A stretch of DNA of 64,000 nucleotides from Neodiprion pinetum (taxonomy: Eukaryota; Arthropoda; Insecta; Hymenoptera; Diprionidae), in assembly GCF_021155775.2 (NCBI RefSeq), contig NC_060237.1, positions 12,177,832 to 12,241,831 of the forward strand. The letters run 5' to 3'. A program made the translations under genes and the position numbers. Positions 11,621 to 22,059 of this stretch are shown here, piece after piece. Every line of letters starts with the position of its first letter. The first letter of the stretch is position 1. The notes below the pieces were generated by a model. The model was not told the DNA's origin and ran no database searches. It saw only the letters and a list, made by a program, of their open reading frames with translations.

Positions 11621-12875
11621 CTTTGAACTGTGCAAGATGGTGGGAACGGGTCAGCTTTGATACCAACTTTTTCACCCCACCACTGAGCGGGTTGTATTCG
11701 ACAATACGATCGTGAACAATCAAGCAGTATGCCGATGTTTTAGCGGGAAAGTTGGCTTCAGCTTCAAATTCAAGACGGATGTCGACAGGTCCGTACTTCA
11801 AAGATTCGTTTTGTTTTGAACAGTCGATAACGAATAAGGGGACGTCTCGAAGGAATTCACTCTTTGTCAGCAACGGCTCGGGGTTCTTGTCGTAGTAGGT
11901 AGCTTGGAAGTTTGCGTACATCTCGTACAGGAGCGCGTACAGATTACGACTCATGTTGAGGTTCAGGTTACCGTACGGATAAGATTGAGAGTTTAAAAAT
12001 AGCTTGACGTCCGTCATATTGCAATGATCGAAATGACTTGCGTTCTTGCCGGTCTTGTTCTTTCTACTTGTTTGGAAACCCAAAATGACGTACCGAGGTT
12101 TTTCAAGCTGAGTGGAAGTTTTCACAGTCCAAACGTGTTTCGATGTTGTGGAAAGTAAGGGATATTCGTACAATTCCCAACTGCGGAAGCTCATCGAAAT
12201 AGGCGGATCTCTCTGATTGAAATTGAGTAGGTCAACTTTTTTCTGATCCGCGAGTTTCAAATACGGTATTAGCCATTCCACTGCATTGATCGTGATTTTG
12301 AATTCCTCCTCTTGAGTCTGCATGATTGCGTCGACGTCAGTTTTTGATCTCGTCAAAATTAACTCATGTTTAGCGTTGACGACGATCTTGCGGTAGTATT
12401 CAGCGAAACCCAATATCATGCTGAGCGGTATCAGTACGTCAAGGTTGCCATCGGCATCGTTTAATTTTTTCTTCTCTTCTACATCAAGCCATCCAGCGTT
12501 CTCCATCAGCCAAGTCTGACCAGGGTGCAGGGAAACGTAACCCTTCATAAGACTTGTCAAGCCAACGTTCTTGCTTCCATCAACCTCAACTGCGTTAATT
12601 TCGTAGCGGATTTCTTCAAACAGATGACTGATGGCGTTGTTTACGAGCTGTGCGTTCACAGTAGCTGTACCATCAGGTTTGAGGAGTCGTCCATGGATAT
12701 GTACCGAACTTTCGCTGGGTAATATGCATAAATCCTGATGCTGAACGGTGATTCGAATTTCATCGCTGTTGTTGAAAGTTGACGAGGCGTAAGGTTTGTA
12801 AGCGTGAATCTCGTAATGCGCAACGGATTCGTCAATAACGACTGGTGTTTGAATGTTTAAGATTTCTTCCTCCAT
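11604..12875 (-). CDS. MCP: Polinton major capsid protein, double jelly-roll type
   Basis: An intact frame of 423 codons from the ATG at 12,873-12,875; an upstream in-frame TTG was not used. The segment R-Y-V-I-L-G-F-Q-T-S-R-K-N followed by H-C-N-M-T-D-V-K-L-F-L-N-S and Y-P-Y-G-N-L-N-L is characteristic of Polinton major capsid proteins, which build the icosahedral shell from two stacked beta-barrel domains. It lies next to the penton-type gene on the same strand, the usual pairing. There are no internal stops, unlike the enzyme genes of this element. Identification rests on recalled family motifs; a structure prediction would settle it. Confidence 0.85.
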   Translation of the reverse strand: MEEEILNIQTPVVIDESVAHYEIHAYKPYASSTFNNSDEIRITVQHQDLCILPSESSVHIHGRLLKPDGTATVNAQLVNNAISHLFEEIRYEINAVEVDGSKNVGLTSLMKGYVSLHPGQTWLMENAGWLDVEEKKKLNDADGNLDVLIPLSMILGFAEYYRKIVVNAKHELILTRSKTDVDAIMQTQEEEFKITINAVEWLIPYLKLADQKKVDLLNFNQRDPPISMSFRSWELYEYPLLSTTSKHVWTVKTSTQLEKPRYVILGFQTSRKNKTGKNASHFDHCNMTDVKLFLNSQSYPYGNLNLNMSRNLYALLYEMYANFQATYYDKNPEPLLTKSEFLRDVPLFVIDCSKQNESLKYGPVDIRLEFEAEANFPAKTSAYCLIVHDRIVEYNPLSGGVKKLVSKLTRSHHLAQFKDGAYR

Positions 12876-12989
12876 GGTACGTAGCAGACGATGAAACAGC
12901 AAAATCGGATTTTTAGTTGTCGGAAATTCCTCTTACAAAAGGTGTCAGTTTCAGACCCAGAGCTATCAGGAACTCCACGTTTCGAGGTG

Positions 12990-13775
12990 TTAGCGGTTCG
13001 GGAATCGATCGACGACTGACTTGATCGGGGCATGCCGACTTACTGATATACCTACTCTTTGACAGTCTGTTATATACAATTCCCATCGTTTATTGCTTTT
13101 GATGTGTAGTCTCACAGTAATAACTTCTCCACGAAAATTAACCAGGTCTCCGTCTTGATCCACTAACCGGAGCTGAACGTGATTTATGGTCTTGACGGTG
13201 ATCGGAAGGTGAATGACGTTCGACGGTACTTCCACGATCTTATATCCTGGTAGGACGGTCGGGAAAAACTCGTGAATGGTGTGTACTTTGTGTGCATTGA
13301 CGTAGGCGCCCGTTGTAATGCTACACTCGACTCGCAACGCGTTGACCTTGAGTATGGTTGCAGGCACGTCTGATTCGTGAGTTTCATCAACCTCCGATAC
13401 ACGTGGTGTAAATCCCAAAAGTTGAGCAATGAAATCATTCGGCTCAAAGTTAATCGTGTGGTTGCATGTGATTTCGCTGCGTAATGTATTATTGTCGGGT
13501 TTGATGGCGAGCCTGATATCTGTATTTCTTAGCATATTTTGTAGATACTTTTCTATGTCCTCGATCTCGTAGCTGCCGGTAGGTATGGTGATCACTTTGT
13601 CAGCTACGTAAATTTTATTGTGACCGACATCAACGTTGGGAATCGAATTAAAGGTTAACAATTCTACCAAGCCAAGAGCATAACTCTTATCACGAGCAAG
13701 TTCGATCGGTGGAAAATATTGCGCCTCGAGTATCGAAGAGGTTCCCGAAATCGTTAACGTTAACGAATCATCCAT
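12990..13775 (-). CDS. mCP: Polinton minor capsid (penton-like) protein, single jelly-roll type
   Basis: An intact 261-codon frame from ATG 13,773-13,775. The start L-T-L-T-I-S-G-T-S-S-I-L-E-A-Q-Y-F-P-P-I-E-L, then Y-A-L-G-L-V-E-L-L-T-F-N-S-I-P-N and I-P-T-G-S-Y-E-I-E-D-I, matches what I know of Polinton minor capsid proteins thought to occupy the capsid vertices. It is beta-rich in appearance with no membrane segment. It lies 114 bases upstream of the major capsid gene in the same transcription direction. No break is seen. Confidence 0.8.
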   Translation of the reverse strand: MDDSLTLTISGTSSILEAQYFPPIELARDKSYALGLVELLTFNSIPNVDVGHNKIYVADKVITIPTGSYEIEDIEKYLQNMLRNTDIRLAIKPDNNTLRSEITCNHTINFEPNDFIAQLLGFTPRVSEVDETHESDVPATILKVNALRVECSITTGAYVNAHKVHTIHEFFPTVLPGYKIVEVPSNVIHLPITVKTINHVQLRLVDQDGDLVNFRGEVITVRLHIKSNKRWELYITDCQRVGISVSRHAPIKSVVDRFPNR

Positions 13776-13805
13776 GACTGCGAGTGGTAGACTGACTTTG
13801 ACGAA

Positions 13806-14180
13806 TCACGCACCTTGTTTATATAGCTCACCACTTAGAAATTTCAGACACAAGTGTCCGCATTTAAATGTATCATAATCCTGGTACCTTTCATGATTGT
13901 ATTTGACGCTACCAACGCTGAGGTATTTTATAAAGTCTGAGGGTGGTTAAAGGTTGCCGAAACTGTCAAAGTAATCAATATTATTGTCGCGTTTCTTGTA
14001 TGCAACCCAGTGTGTTCCCGGACCGTCTTTGTCGTCAAGGTTGATTATAGCTGACTCGTTTTTTCGTGGGCCGTTTTCGGGCATTTCGTTTCGCATGAAA
14101 ACACCGCGGAAATGCGGAACCTTGAAGATTTTTGCATATTTCAACAAGTCCCAATTAGTCAACGCTCGGCGTGGTAGCAT
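13806..14180 (-). pseudogene. PRO: Polinton adenain-type cysteine protease, broken by one stop
   Basis: The N-terminal half (L-T-N-W-D-L-L-K-Y-A-K, G-V-F-M-R-N, G-T-H-W-V-A-Y, Y-F-D-S-F-G-N) is typical of Ulp1/adenain-like proteases that mature virion proteins; the His of THW and the Asp of YFD are candidate catalytic residues. A TAA at 13,947-13,949 interrupts the frame. The same frame continues to a TGA at 13,806-13,808 and contains the C-G-H-L-C segment expected to carry the catalytic cysteine. The first half alone would lack that residue. The frame overlaps the stop region of the neighbouring PLA2 gene, so translation may start at the ATG at 14,178-14,180. Confidence 0.85.
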
Positions 14181-14185
14181 CGCAT

Positions 14186-14977
14186 CTAGTTTTTTGAAAG
14201 ATGGAGACCAAGACCTGTTTTGTACGGTTTCATATGAAGCCCTTTGCCCAACGCGATAGCTTCCATAGTTTTGTTGTGTCGTTTGCTTTTCTCCAATTCT
14301 CGTTTAGCCGCGCTCGCATCGTTCACAGCTTTTGCTATACCTGTCGCACCACCGGCTAACGCACCCGTAGCGCTGAGACCGGCAGAAATAGGAATCAGAA
14401 ACGGTAGAAAACCACCGACTTTTGAAGGTACCGGTAGGACGCGAGGTGTTAGCACTTTACATTTACCACCCGCTTTTTTAACGGCGTTCTCAGCTCCCTT
14501 CAGCGCAGATGCGATAGCTACTTTTGCATCGTTGCTTGGAACCATAGAACGTTTTGCAGAATTTATAATTTTTCTCAAGGTCACATTTTTTGACTTTCGA
14601 ATTCCCATTCCGAGTTTTGATTTCACTTTCATTGTGTTAGCTATTGCCCAACCGGCTGCCTTCTCACACAAATGTGCGTCCTTTGCGAGAACCCGTTTCC
14701 AAGCTTCCTCAGCCAACACCCTATCAGCCTCGTTTCTAACTTCGAGGTTCTCACGATTTCTCGAATACGCTATATCGTGTTCCTTACACACTGCATCGAG
14801 AGGATAGATACCGGAATCGCCTCTCGCGAGTCTTTTCGTCAACTTCGTACCAGGACCGCAGTATTGGTAACCGGGAACATGCAACTCGATCGGAAGTTTG
14901 TTGATGATTTTATTCACCAGACCCTTTCCACGATGTTGCCGCCTGCTGCTGCTTCGTTTACCTCTGTACGCGATCAT
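14186..14977 (-). CDS. Polinton phospholipase A2-like protein with hydrophobic C-terminal region
   Basis: An intact 263-codon frame from the ATG at 14,975-14,977. Residues 36-43 read G-Y-Q-Y-C-G-P-G, a PLA2-type calcium loop, followed by C-K-E-H-D at 64-68, the His-Asp catalytic pair; this arrangement resembles the parvovirus VP1-type PLA2 fold (known family, Pfam Phospholip_A2_4). The N-terminus is Arg/Lys/Ser-rich. A Gly/Ala-rich hydrophobic stretch near residues 188-218 could insert into a membrane. The inferred role is breaching a host endosomal membrane during particle entry. It is the first gene of the minus-strand block, back to back with the ATPase. Confidence 0.85.
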   Translation of the reverse strand: MIAYRGKRSSSRRQHRGKGLVNKIINKLPIELHVPGYQYCGPGTKLTKRLARGDSGIYPLDAVCKEHDIAYSRNRENLEVRNEADRVLAEEAWKRVLAKDAHLCEKAAGWAIANTMKVKSKLGMGIRKSKNVTLRKIINSAKRSMVPSNDAKVAIASALKGAENAVKKAGGKCKVLTPRVLPVPSKVGGFLPFLIPISAGLSATGALAGGATGIAKAVNDASAAKRELEKSKRHNKTMEAIALGKGLHMKPYKTGLGLHLSKN

Positions 14978-15040
14978 GTTCCTACGTTGACTGAAGAAAA
15001 GTACTTTAAAACGGGGTATTTATAGCAAATCCGATCAGTC
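14978..15040. promoter_or_regulatory. Divergent promoter interval between PLA2-like and ATPase genes
   Basis: Only 63 bases separate the two outward-facing start codons. A TATA-like TATTTATAG at about 15,018-15,026 is well placed for the plus-strand ATPase; no equally clear box faces the other way. Confidence 0.4.
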
Positions 15041-15754
15041 ATGTCCGAGATGCGGTTTGAGAAACAACCTATCAAGCTTCCCGTGATGAATTTTGACAAA
15101 CTTTCGGAGCAAAATGTCAAAAGGCACAAACGGCACGGTGAATTACTCCCGAACAGTGTATGTGCGATATTTTGTGGACCGTCGAATTGTGGTAAAACTA
15201 ATGCGTTGCTCACACTTATAACCCATCCCAATGGACTCAGATTTGAAAATATCTACATCTACTCGAAATTTCTCAACCAACCTTAATACCAATTGTTGAA
15301 GCAATTGCTGGACCATGCTGAGAATACGGAGTATTTTTCGTTTACCAAGCGTAAGCAAGTGATTCCACCGGAAGAAGCACGGCCCAACTCAATAATCATA
15401 TTTGACGATGTAGCGTGCGAGATGCAGGACAATATTAGAGCCTACTTTTGCATGGGTAGACATCACGACGTTGACTGTTTCTATCTCTGTCAGACGTACG
15501 CGTGTATTCCCAAACATCTTGTGCGCGACAACGTAAACTTACTCGTGTTATTCAAACAAGACGATATGAACCTGAGACACGTTTACAACGACCATGTAAA
15601 CACCGATATGTCTCACACAGAGTTTAAAGACTTGTGTGCGGCATGCTGGAACGGTGACAAATATGGGTTTCTGGTGATCGACAAAGACAGTGAGCTCAAC
15701 GAAGGACGATACAAGAGGGGATTCGATTCTTTTGTTAGCCTGGAAACGGAATAA
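15041..15754 (+). pseudogene. ATP: Polinton FtsK/HerA-type (A32-like) packaging ATPase, broken by one stop
   Basis: Starts with ATG at 15,041. Walker A is G-P-S-N-C-G-K-T (about 15,176-15,200) and Walker B is I-I-I-F-D-D (about 15,389-15,410), the arrangement of DNA-packaging ATPases in Polintons and related viruses. A TAA at 15,284-15,286 lies between the two motifs. The same frame resumes and runs open to 15,754, so one nonsense change is the only break. The normal length of about 230 codons is preserved. The gene would pump element DNA into capsids. Confidence 0.87.
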
Positions 15755-15810
15755 AATCTAACGTTTTTGAGCGAGAGACGCAGTAGCGTTGCAGACTCAG
15801 TTGCGTCAAC

Positions 15811-17145
15811 ATGCAGAGCTCTGAAATTTCCAAGCAAAAAGATGTCCTACATCAGATCGCTCAAGCAAGTGCTGCGATCCGTCGAAAACACAGATTGCTC
15901 AAGTCGGGCAGGGAATCTACGACTCAGAAATTGAGTGACGTTTTCAAACCAGTAGTGACTCCGTTGCAAGAACTGGTGAATGTCACAAAAGATACCAAAC
16001 CTGTCAAACAAGAGGTGGAAGAAATTAAAGAAGAAATAAAACAGATGAAAAATGCAACGAAAAATGAAACTGTATCGGAAATGGACGATTCCTTTGCTTC
16101 GGCGGGGGATGAAACAATCGTAGAAACACCGGTCGAGAAAATCGAGGACGAGTATTTTGCACTGATGAGAGATGCGAAGACAAAAGGTGAATTGGATAAC
16201 GTGTACGGTGTACGCAACCTCTCAAACGGACTAATGATTGGTGATTCGTTAATGTCTTTTGAGAGTGACTACGTTCGTATTGGCGACACGCGTTACCCGA
16301 AAACGAAGGGTTTGCTGGAACTTTTGTTCAAAAAGAAGCCTGACGGTTCTTCTGTGAGCGCCGGAGATCGGAAAAATTTTAAAAACATAATCTTCGCAAC
16401 GAACGCGCATAAGAAGTATTACTTATCCGATGGGGCTGTTCGAAACGATAATAGTTACAAATTTAGAAATGTCATTGCCGAATTAATGGATTATTTCCCA
16501 TCACCTCGCAGAAAGAGTAAAGGTCCACTTCCGCAAGCTATGATCACTCGACAAGGTGTTGAAACGGAATACGTCTTCCGGGATAATCCAAACGAGTTAG
16601 TGGAGCGTCTTCGTTTACTCCTGGCATCTCAGGCAGCGGGAAATCCGAGTCACAATAACGAAATAATCTCCATTATCGAAGAGCTACGCGAAGCAGGAAT
16701 CATTTATCAAGCAGCTCCCGTCATTTTTGCAATCATCACCGAGATGAGCGTCGACGTGTTTGGACGCCAGCTGAATAAAAACACAGCTGCGAGCACTCGC
16801 GGTCCTCCGAGTGTTGGGTTTCAAATAACAGCGGATGGGCATTATGATATACGGAACAAGAGACTGTGCAACGTCGCAGATCCCGCAGAGCCGAACAATG
16901 CTGTAACTTTAAAAACCTTGAGACGAAAATTCAGCGTGCTGCAAAAACAAATCGACAACCTCGATCAAATGATCAAAGCTTTGGAGATCACCACGGAGAA
17001 AGCCTTGGATACCTTCTACACAGACTTTAAAACAGGCAGAGACTTGTCGATTCGGAACGCGGATAACATTTCCAAATCGGACACCAGACTAATAGCGTTC
17101 GAATATGAACGAGAAAAAGCAAGCACTGGTGACGGAACTGCATAA
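15811..17145 (+). CDS. Polinton structural-type protein: DUF8207-like module plus fibre-like C-terminal motif (444 aa)
   Basis: An intact frame from ATG 15,811. Residues 55-85 are a charged helix likely to coil. Residues 127-230 hold V-Y-G-V-R, L-M-I-G-D-S and a G-L-L-E-L-L-F-K-K-K segment resembling the DUF8207 family known from insect Polintons. Residues 250-300 form an Asn/Glu-rich helical module (D-N-P-N-E-L-V-E-R-L). Residues 333-370 read G-F-Q-I-T-A-D-G-H-Y-D then N-K-R-L-C-N-V and N-A-V-T-L-K, a motif like trimerising fibre tails, followed by a probable coiled coil at 372-400. I infer a capsid-associated or fibre-like protein; no enzyme motif is visible. Its 3' end overlaps the integrase start by 41 bases. 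Confidence 0.65.
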   Translation: MQSSEISKQKDVLHQIAQASAAIRRKHRLLKSGRESTTQKLSDVFKPVVTPLQELVNVTKDTKPVKQEVEEIKEEIKQMKNATKNETVSEMDDSFASAGDETIVETPVEKIEDEYFALMRDAKTKGELDNVYGVRNLSNGLMIGDSLMSFESDYVRIGDTRYPKTKGLLELLFKKKPDGSSVSAGDRKNFKNIIFATNAHKKYYLSDGAVRNDNSYKFRNVIAELMDYFPSPRRKSKGPLPQAMITRQGVETEYVFRDNPNELVERLRLLLASQAAGNPSHNNEIISIIEELREAGIIYQAAPVIFAIITEMSVDVFGRQLNKNTAASTRGPPSVGFQITADGHYDIRNKRLCNVADPAEPNNAVTLKTLRRKFSVLQKQIDNLDQMIKALEITTEKALDTFYTDFKTGRDLSIRNADNISKSDTRLIAFEYEREKASTGDGTA

Positions 17146-18031
17146 ACCTGCACGCCGGAATTACCCACGTCGACGTGTAGACGTGCGCGGCATCGACGAG
17201 ACCTGTCAGGCGGATCTTGTTAATATGACGTCGTATGCTGGACAAAACAAAGGCTACAAGTACATGCTCACAGTCATTGATATCTTGTCAAAGTATGCGT
17301 GGGCTATACCGATAAAGAGCAAGTCTGGAGATGATGTTACGAAGGCAATGGAATCTGTGCTGGTCCAAGGACGGGTATCGAAAAATTTACACGTTGACAG
17401 AGGAACGGAATTTTACAACTTGAAATTCGAATAGCTTATGACACGCTACGGAATCAAACTTTACTCCACGTACAGTAATTTGAAGGCTTCGATCTGTGAA
17501 CGTTTCATTCGCACGCTGAAAGGTAAAATGTGGACACGGTTCAGCATGCAAGGAAGCTTTAAGTGGCTCGATATCTTATCTGATTTGGTTTCGGCTAACA
17601 ACAACACCAAACACCGAACCATAAGAACGAAACCGTCGGATGTCACCGTTGCAAACGAGAGGCTGTTATTACGTCAATCGTACGGAGGGCTTTGAGCGAT
17701 ACCTACCATATCGGCAAAATTCAAATCTGGCGACAAAGTTCGAATCAGCAAATTCAAAAATGTCTTCGAAAAAGGTTACACTCCCAATTGGACGACTGAA
17801 ATATTCACGATAAGTCGAGTGAAAAATACTCATCCTGTGACGTAGAAGCTCAAAGACTACCGAGATCAACCCATCGCTGGTGGTTTCTACGAACAAGAGC
17901 TCCTCAAGGTTAAGCATCCGGATATCTATCTGGTGGAGAAGGTGCTCAAGAAGCGTGGAAGAAAAATATACGTTAAATGGTTAGGTTTTGACAATACACA
18001 CAACAGTTGTATAAACGAATCGGACATGTAA
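17105..18031 (+). pseudogene. INT: Polinton retroviral-type integrase with C-terminal chromodomain, three in-frame stops
   Basis: From the ATG at 17,105 the frame carries the rve core: D in Q-A-D-L-V, D in H-V-D-R-G-T-E-F and E in I-C-E-R-F, the D,D-E triad that joins Polinton ends to target DNA. The C-terminus reads D-I-Y-L-V-E-K-V-L then I-Y-V-K-W-L-G-F, a chromodomain expected to tether the enzyme to modified chromatin. In-frame stops are at 17,432-17,434 (TAG), 17,693-17,695 (TGA) and 17,843-17,845 (TAG), with the true end at 18,029-18,031. No indel is needed to read the whole protein, so decay is by substitutions only. Confidence 0.92.
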
Positions 18032-18189
18032 CTTTTGAATAAATGAATTTTTTTGTAAAAACGTATGTGTCTCTTTATTTCATACTCGACGCATGACAAG
18101 TATGCATCTTTGTTTTTTTAGACAATCAACAGACATATGCATCGTTGTACAATTTTTTTATACTTCAGAGCGTTCTTATTATCCATCCT

Positions 18190-18300
18190 ACATAACAATA
18201 TTTTATACATCATGGTAAAGTTGTAAAAATTAAGCCCTACATAATAATAATAATACTTTGTACATCATGGTACAGTTATAAATTAAGTCCTACACAGATT
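18190..18300. repeat. Short AT-rich tandem duplication at the convergent 3' ends of INT and PolB
   Basis: Two imperfect units of about 55 bases share ACATCATGGTA-AGTT and TAAG-CCTACA. They sit between the converging integrase and polymerase genes and have no coding content. Confidence 0.55.
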
Positions 18301-18315
18301 ACGGTAATTATAAAG

Positions 18316-21300
18316 CTACGGTGCAGGCTTGTAACCCCACGGAAGCGTGTCGGTCGTGTTTTGAAACACGATCCGCTTGTCGTCATTCCAGCTCAGTGCT
18401 ACTTTCTGCTGTTCTACGGTGTATACCTTGTGCTTTCGACTCATGATCAAATGCTGATTTGAGGATAGATTTTCACGTTTCAACGCACAGTCCAAATAAT
18501 CGTTGAAGGTTATTTTTCTCAACGCTGATCCTCTAACACCTTTGGCACGTTTGTTGTCTTTTTCATCTCCCAAGACTCGGAATGCTTACAATTTAGCTCG
18601 TAACCCTACAAATTCCGACATGATTTTCCCGTTATTCTCGTCTTTCATCAAGCCGAGAACTTTTTTGTTTGCTCGAGGTATTCCGTAAACGTTGTCAAGA
18701 GGATAATCCGACGTGTCGGATTTGTGCAAGTCCTCTTCCATGTATTCGTATATGTCGGGGACGGTAAAATTGTAAATCAAACTGTCGGTATCCGTGTACA
18801 TTCATTTTGCTCGGTTGCCAAATTTCTGCTCAATGTAATTGTAATGAAAATCATAGATGAATGTTTTAGATAGATCCAGGATGGAGAAACCTGCATACGA
18901 TGGTTTATTTAACTTGACTTCCGTCTTACTCATTTCAACGATAATTATATCTTCGTCGAAAACGGTGCAGCTGTGAAAATTGGGTTTGGCTATGGTAGCT
19001 CTAGCACCGTATCTTCAATCCCATTTCGTGACCAGCCTGACATCTCTATACTTTTGCACGTTTTCCATAGTTTTGCCAAAAACTGCGTTGTTCATTAGCT
19101 TGTAAAAATTTTTCCCAATTTCGTTGTCAGATTTTTTTCGCAAATCGGTATTCAAATCTATATATTGTTTGAGCTACGGGGTTCGCCTGAATTTGAGAAC
19201 TCTATGAATTTTGAGTAATTTTAAGCCTAATTGTAAGCATTGTTTCAAAACACTATGGTGAACAACGTAGTTCTTCTTGGAAAATAGCATGGGCGTCAAT
19301 TTCGGTTGCTTACTATTTGAGATCGGAGGTATGTAGTGCTCCGGACACAGTGGTGAATCCTTATGAATTTCATGCAGTTCCTCAGGATATTCCAAATCTA
19401 CCTCTAGCACGTAACCAAACTCCGCATCGTCCGAGATGGTAAGAGCGTCGCATTGTCTGAAGTCTGATACCCATTCGAAGGAACTGTATGGCAGAGCAAA
19501 GCTCATAGCAGCACCGTACAAATTATTAACGTCAAAGTACATGAGATAAGATTCTTCGACCTCAGGATCGAATTCCTCTCTAATGTATCTATTGTTGGCC
19601 TTTGCATATCTGTTCGAACACTGTGATACACCACCAAGAATACCCTTTTCAATGAACATAACCATGTCTATGTCGGTGAGAAGCTCGAGTTCGATGCCTG
19701 TACATTTTAACATTGCATCAAACGACAGACCTGGCGCTGTGTAGTAATGTAACGGGTCCAGTTTGTACGTCGTCCAACAATTCTGTCGGAAATTTTGAAA
19801 AACGTCTGCCAGTAAAAACACGTTCGTCTGTAAATACAAGTCCGAATACTCTCCTAAAGTTTGAACATTAAAAGTTTGCCAAACTTTACATGCATGTGTA
19901 TAGTCGTCGTCTGATATATCCTGATCATTTAATTTTGAGTAAAATTGTTGTTTGGATGGTAGCCGTGTGTCCTCGAGCTTCTCCCAACTGTCTATGTATT
20001 CGTACGGGATCACTCCTTTTCTGGTCAATAACTGAAATTTATCTGAGCTACGATAAAATTTACGTGTTATTGTTTTTTGATCATCACCGAGATACGTTGC
20101 TGATTTCTCAAGACTACTGGGCATGAAACGGTACGAATCTACGAATCTAAACTTTATTTCTGTCCCCTCGACATATTTTGTAAAAGAAATGTACTTTTCT
20201 TTGTTTACGGGTAGAAGCTCAATTCTGCCCTCGAACGATGTAGCCAGTGCTTTGATCAGAAAATGTGAATCGTAACCCGACAGATTGTGGAATATCACTG
20301 GGATGGTGTGCGAATTTTGGTAATTTAGATTGCAACCTCGGTGAGCAGCACCACGGTACTTTCCCGTGAAATGGCAGTAATCACGATGTTTTACGTCTGT
20401 GGGCGTAAACGGTTTTTCACAAATATGACACACCGCCGAAAAATCAAATTCTTTGATCTGATTGAAATTTAGTGGTTTCATCGGTACAACAGTTTTGAAA
20501 TAAACTTCTAACGAATGTGCCAATTCCGCTAACTCATTCACAAACCATATAACGCAAGTCTCTCTACGATTAATTTTGAATTTTGAAAGCGAATCGTCAA
20601 ACGCGCAATGCAGATAGTAAGCTATACTATACGGAAGATGCTTCTGATAAATTGTTCTATTTTCCCCAAAACTTTCATGTGTGGGTTGCAGTAAACATTC
20701 GAGATCCGCGTAAATGCAGAATGGAACGGTTTCTTTATGCTCGAAATTTTTGAATTTGAGTATTTTTTCCTCATCTGTAGGTAGAATAACTTTGGTTTTG
20801 TTTAACCTCATGCAATCTACATTGTGCTTTGTTAAACACTCTTCAGATTGAAAGTGTGATAGACACCTATCACATAACCAAGTACGCCGTTTATGTTTAG
20901 AAATTTGAGAACTCGTTAATCGAGACAGATTTCGAACACAAGTAAAATGAAAGATTCTATTTTTTTCATAATTTTCCATATCGACATTATCATCGTCATC
21001 GTCAATGATTTCAGTTTCTATCAATAAAAGATGAATTACAGGTTTGTCAGACTTGTTTCGGCTCAAATGAATGGGTACGATTTCACTGCGCTTTTGTTTT
21101 TCCGCACTATCTATACCATAAACGTTGATTGAAAGTTTGTTGAGTTTCTCAAATTTTGGAATCTGGTCTAAAGTTATTGGAAAATGCAAACCTTCGTATT
21201 GTAGCACTGAGCTGAAATGCGGATATGAAGTAATTTTACTGGGATTGTTGTTGTCGGCTGGGAACAGAGCTGCGGTGACCGACCAGAGGAAGCAATACGA

Positions 21301-22059
21301 GTCGCTGTTACGGATGTTGACGACAGCCTTCTTATCTTGAATATCTTTGGGTAGTGGTGTGTATGTGAAGACACCGCCTCGTAGTGGCACGTACTTGTTG
21401 ATATTCACAGTCAAATTGATCATTTCAGTCAGCGACCAGCCTGAATCCTTTTCCTGGAAATCTTCCACCTTTTTCAACAAATGCTTCGTCGCATTTTCGA
21501 TGAACCATTCGTTGATATCCGTTGTCTGGAGGATGATTTCATTTCTCGTATTAAAAAATTTGATCTCTTCCACCGTGCAATCATCTTTTCTAACTTCAAA
21601 TTTACAAGCCAGGATAACGTTGGCTTTCAAGCTCCTGTCTTTCTTCAGAGCGTTTTTCAGTCTCGTCACAGCTAGGACCTTTGCGTCTTCTAGAAATCTC
21701 TCCACATCTTCATGCTTTAAATTGACGATGGATCCAGTTCGAATTCTCCTCTCGAAAGCTGATTCCAAATCTTCCCACCGTACTCGATCGCTTCTTCGTC
21801 GGCTTCGTAATCCGTCACCCACTTTTTGAAATTGTTGAAATTTGACTGTCAACGATTTCAGAATTCCAATTGTAGTCAAAATTCTTGTCTTCTTCCCCAT
21901 CGTTGAGGCGTTGTTGCGTGAAATTTCATTCAAAAGCCTGATATTTTGGGTTCCCAATCGAATCCATTTTGCAATTTCTGCCGGCGACGATTTTTCCGAT
22001 GAAATCTTGAACGCCGTTTCCATAATATCGATCAATCTCAAACACTTCGCGGATTCCAT
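18316..22059 (-). pseudogene. POLB: Polinton protein-primed DNA polymerase B, four in-frame stops
   Basis: The start is ATG 22,057-22,059. Residue numbers from there: a long N-terminal region; an N-S-D-S-Y-C-F-L-W segment near 251-259; a C2H2-like zinc finger C-D-R-C...H...C at 396-416; exonuclease motif Y-A-D-L-E at 450-454; a Cys/His-rich HNH-like insert C-H-I-C...H-F-T-G-K-Y-R-G-A-A-H...C-N-L at 544-577; exonuclease motif H-N-L-S-G-Y-D at 591-597; palm motif F-D-V-N-N-L-Y-G; N-N-A-V-F-G-K-T; and the catalytic Y-T-D-T-D-S at about 18,777-18,798. Stops interrupt the last third: 19,174-19,176 (TAG), 19,015-19,017 (TGA), 18,802-18,804 (TGA) and 18,586-18,588 (TAA). The first 967 codons counted from a GTG at 22,077 are open. 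Confidence 0.95.

Noticed and set aside
14244..14807. 187-codon plus-strand ORF
   Set aside because: Antisense shadow of the intact PLA2-like gene.
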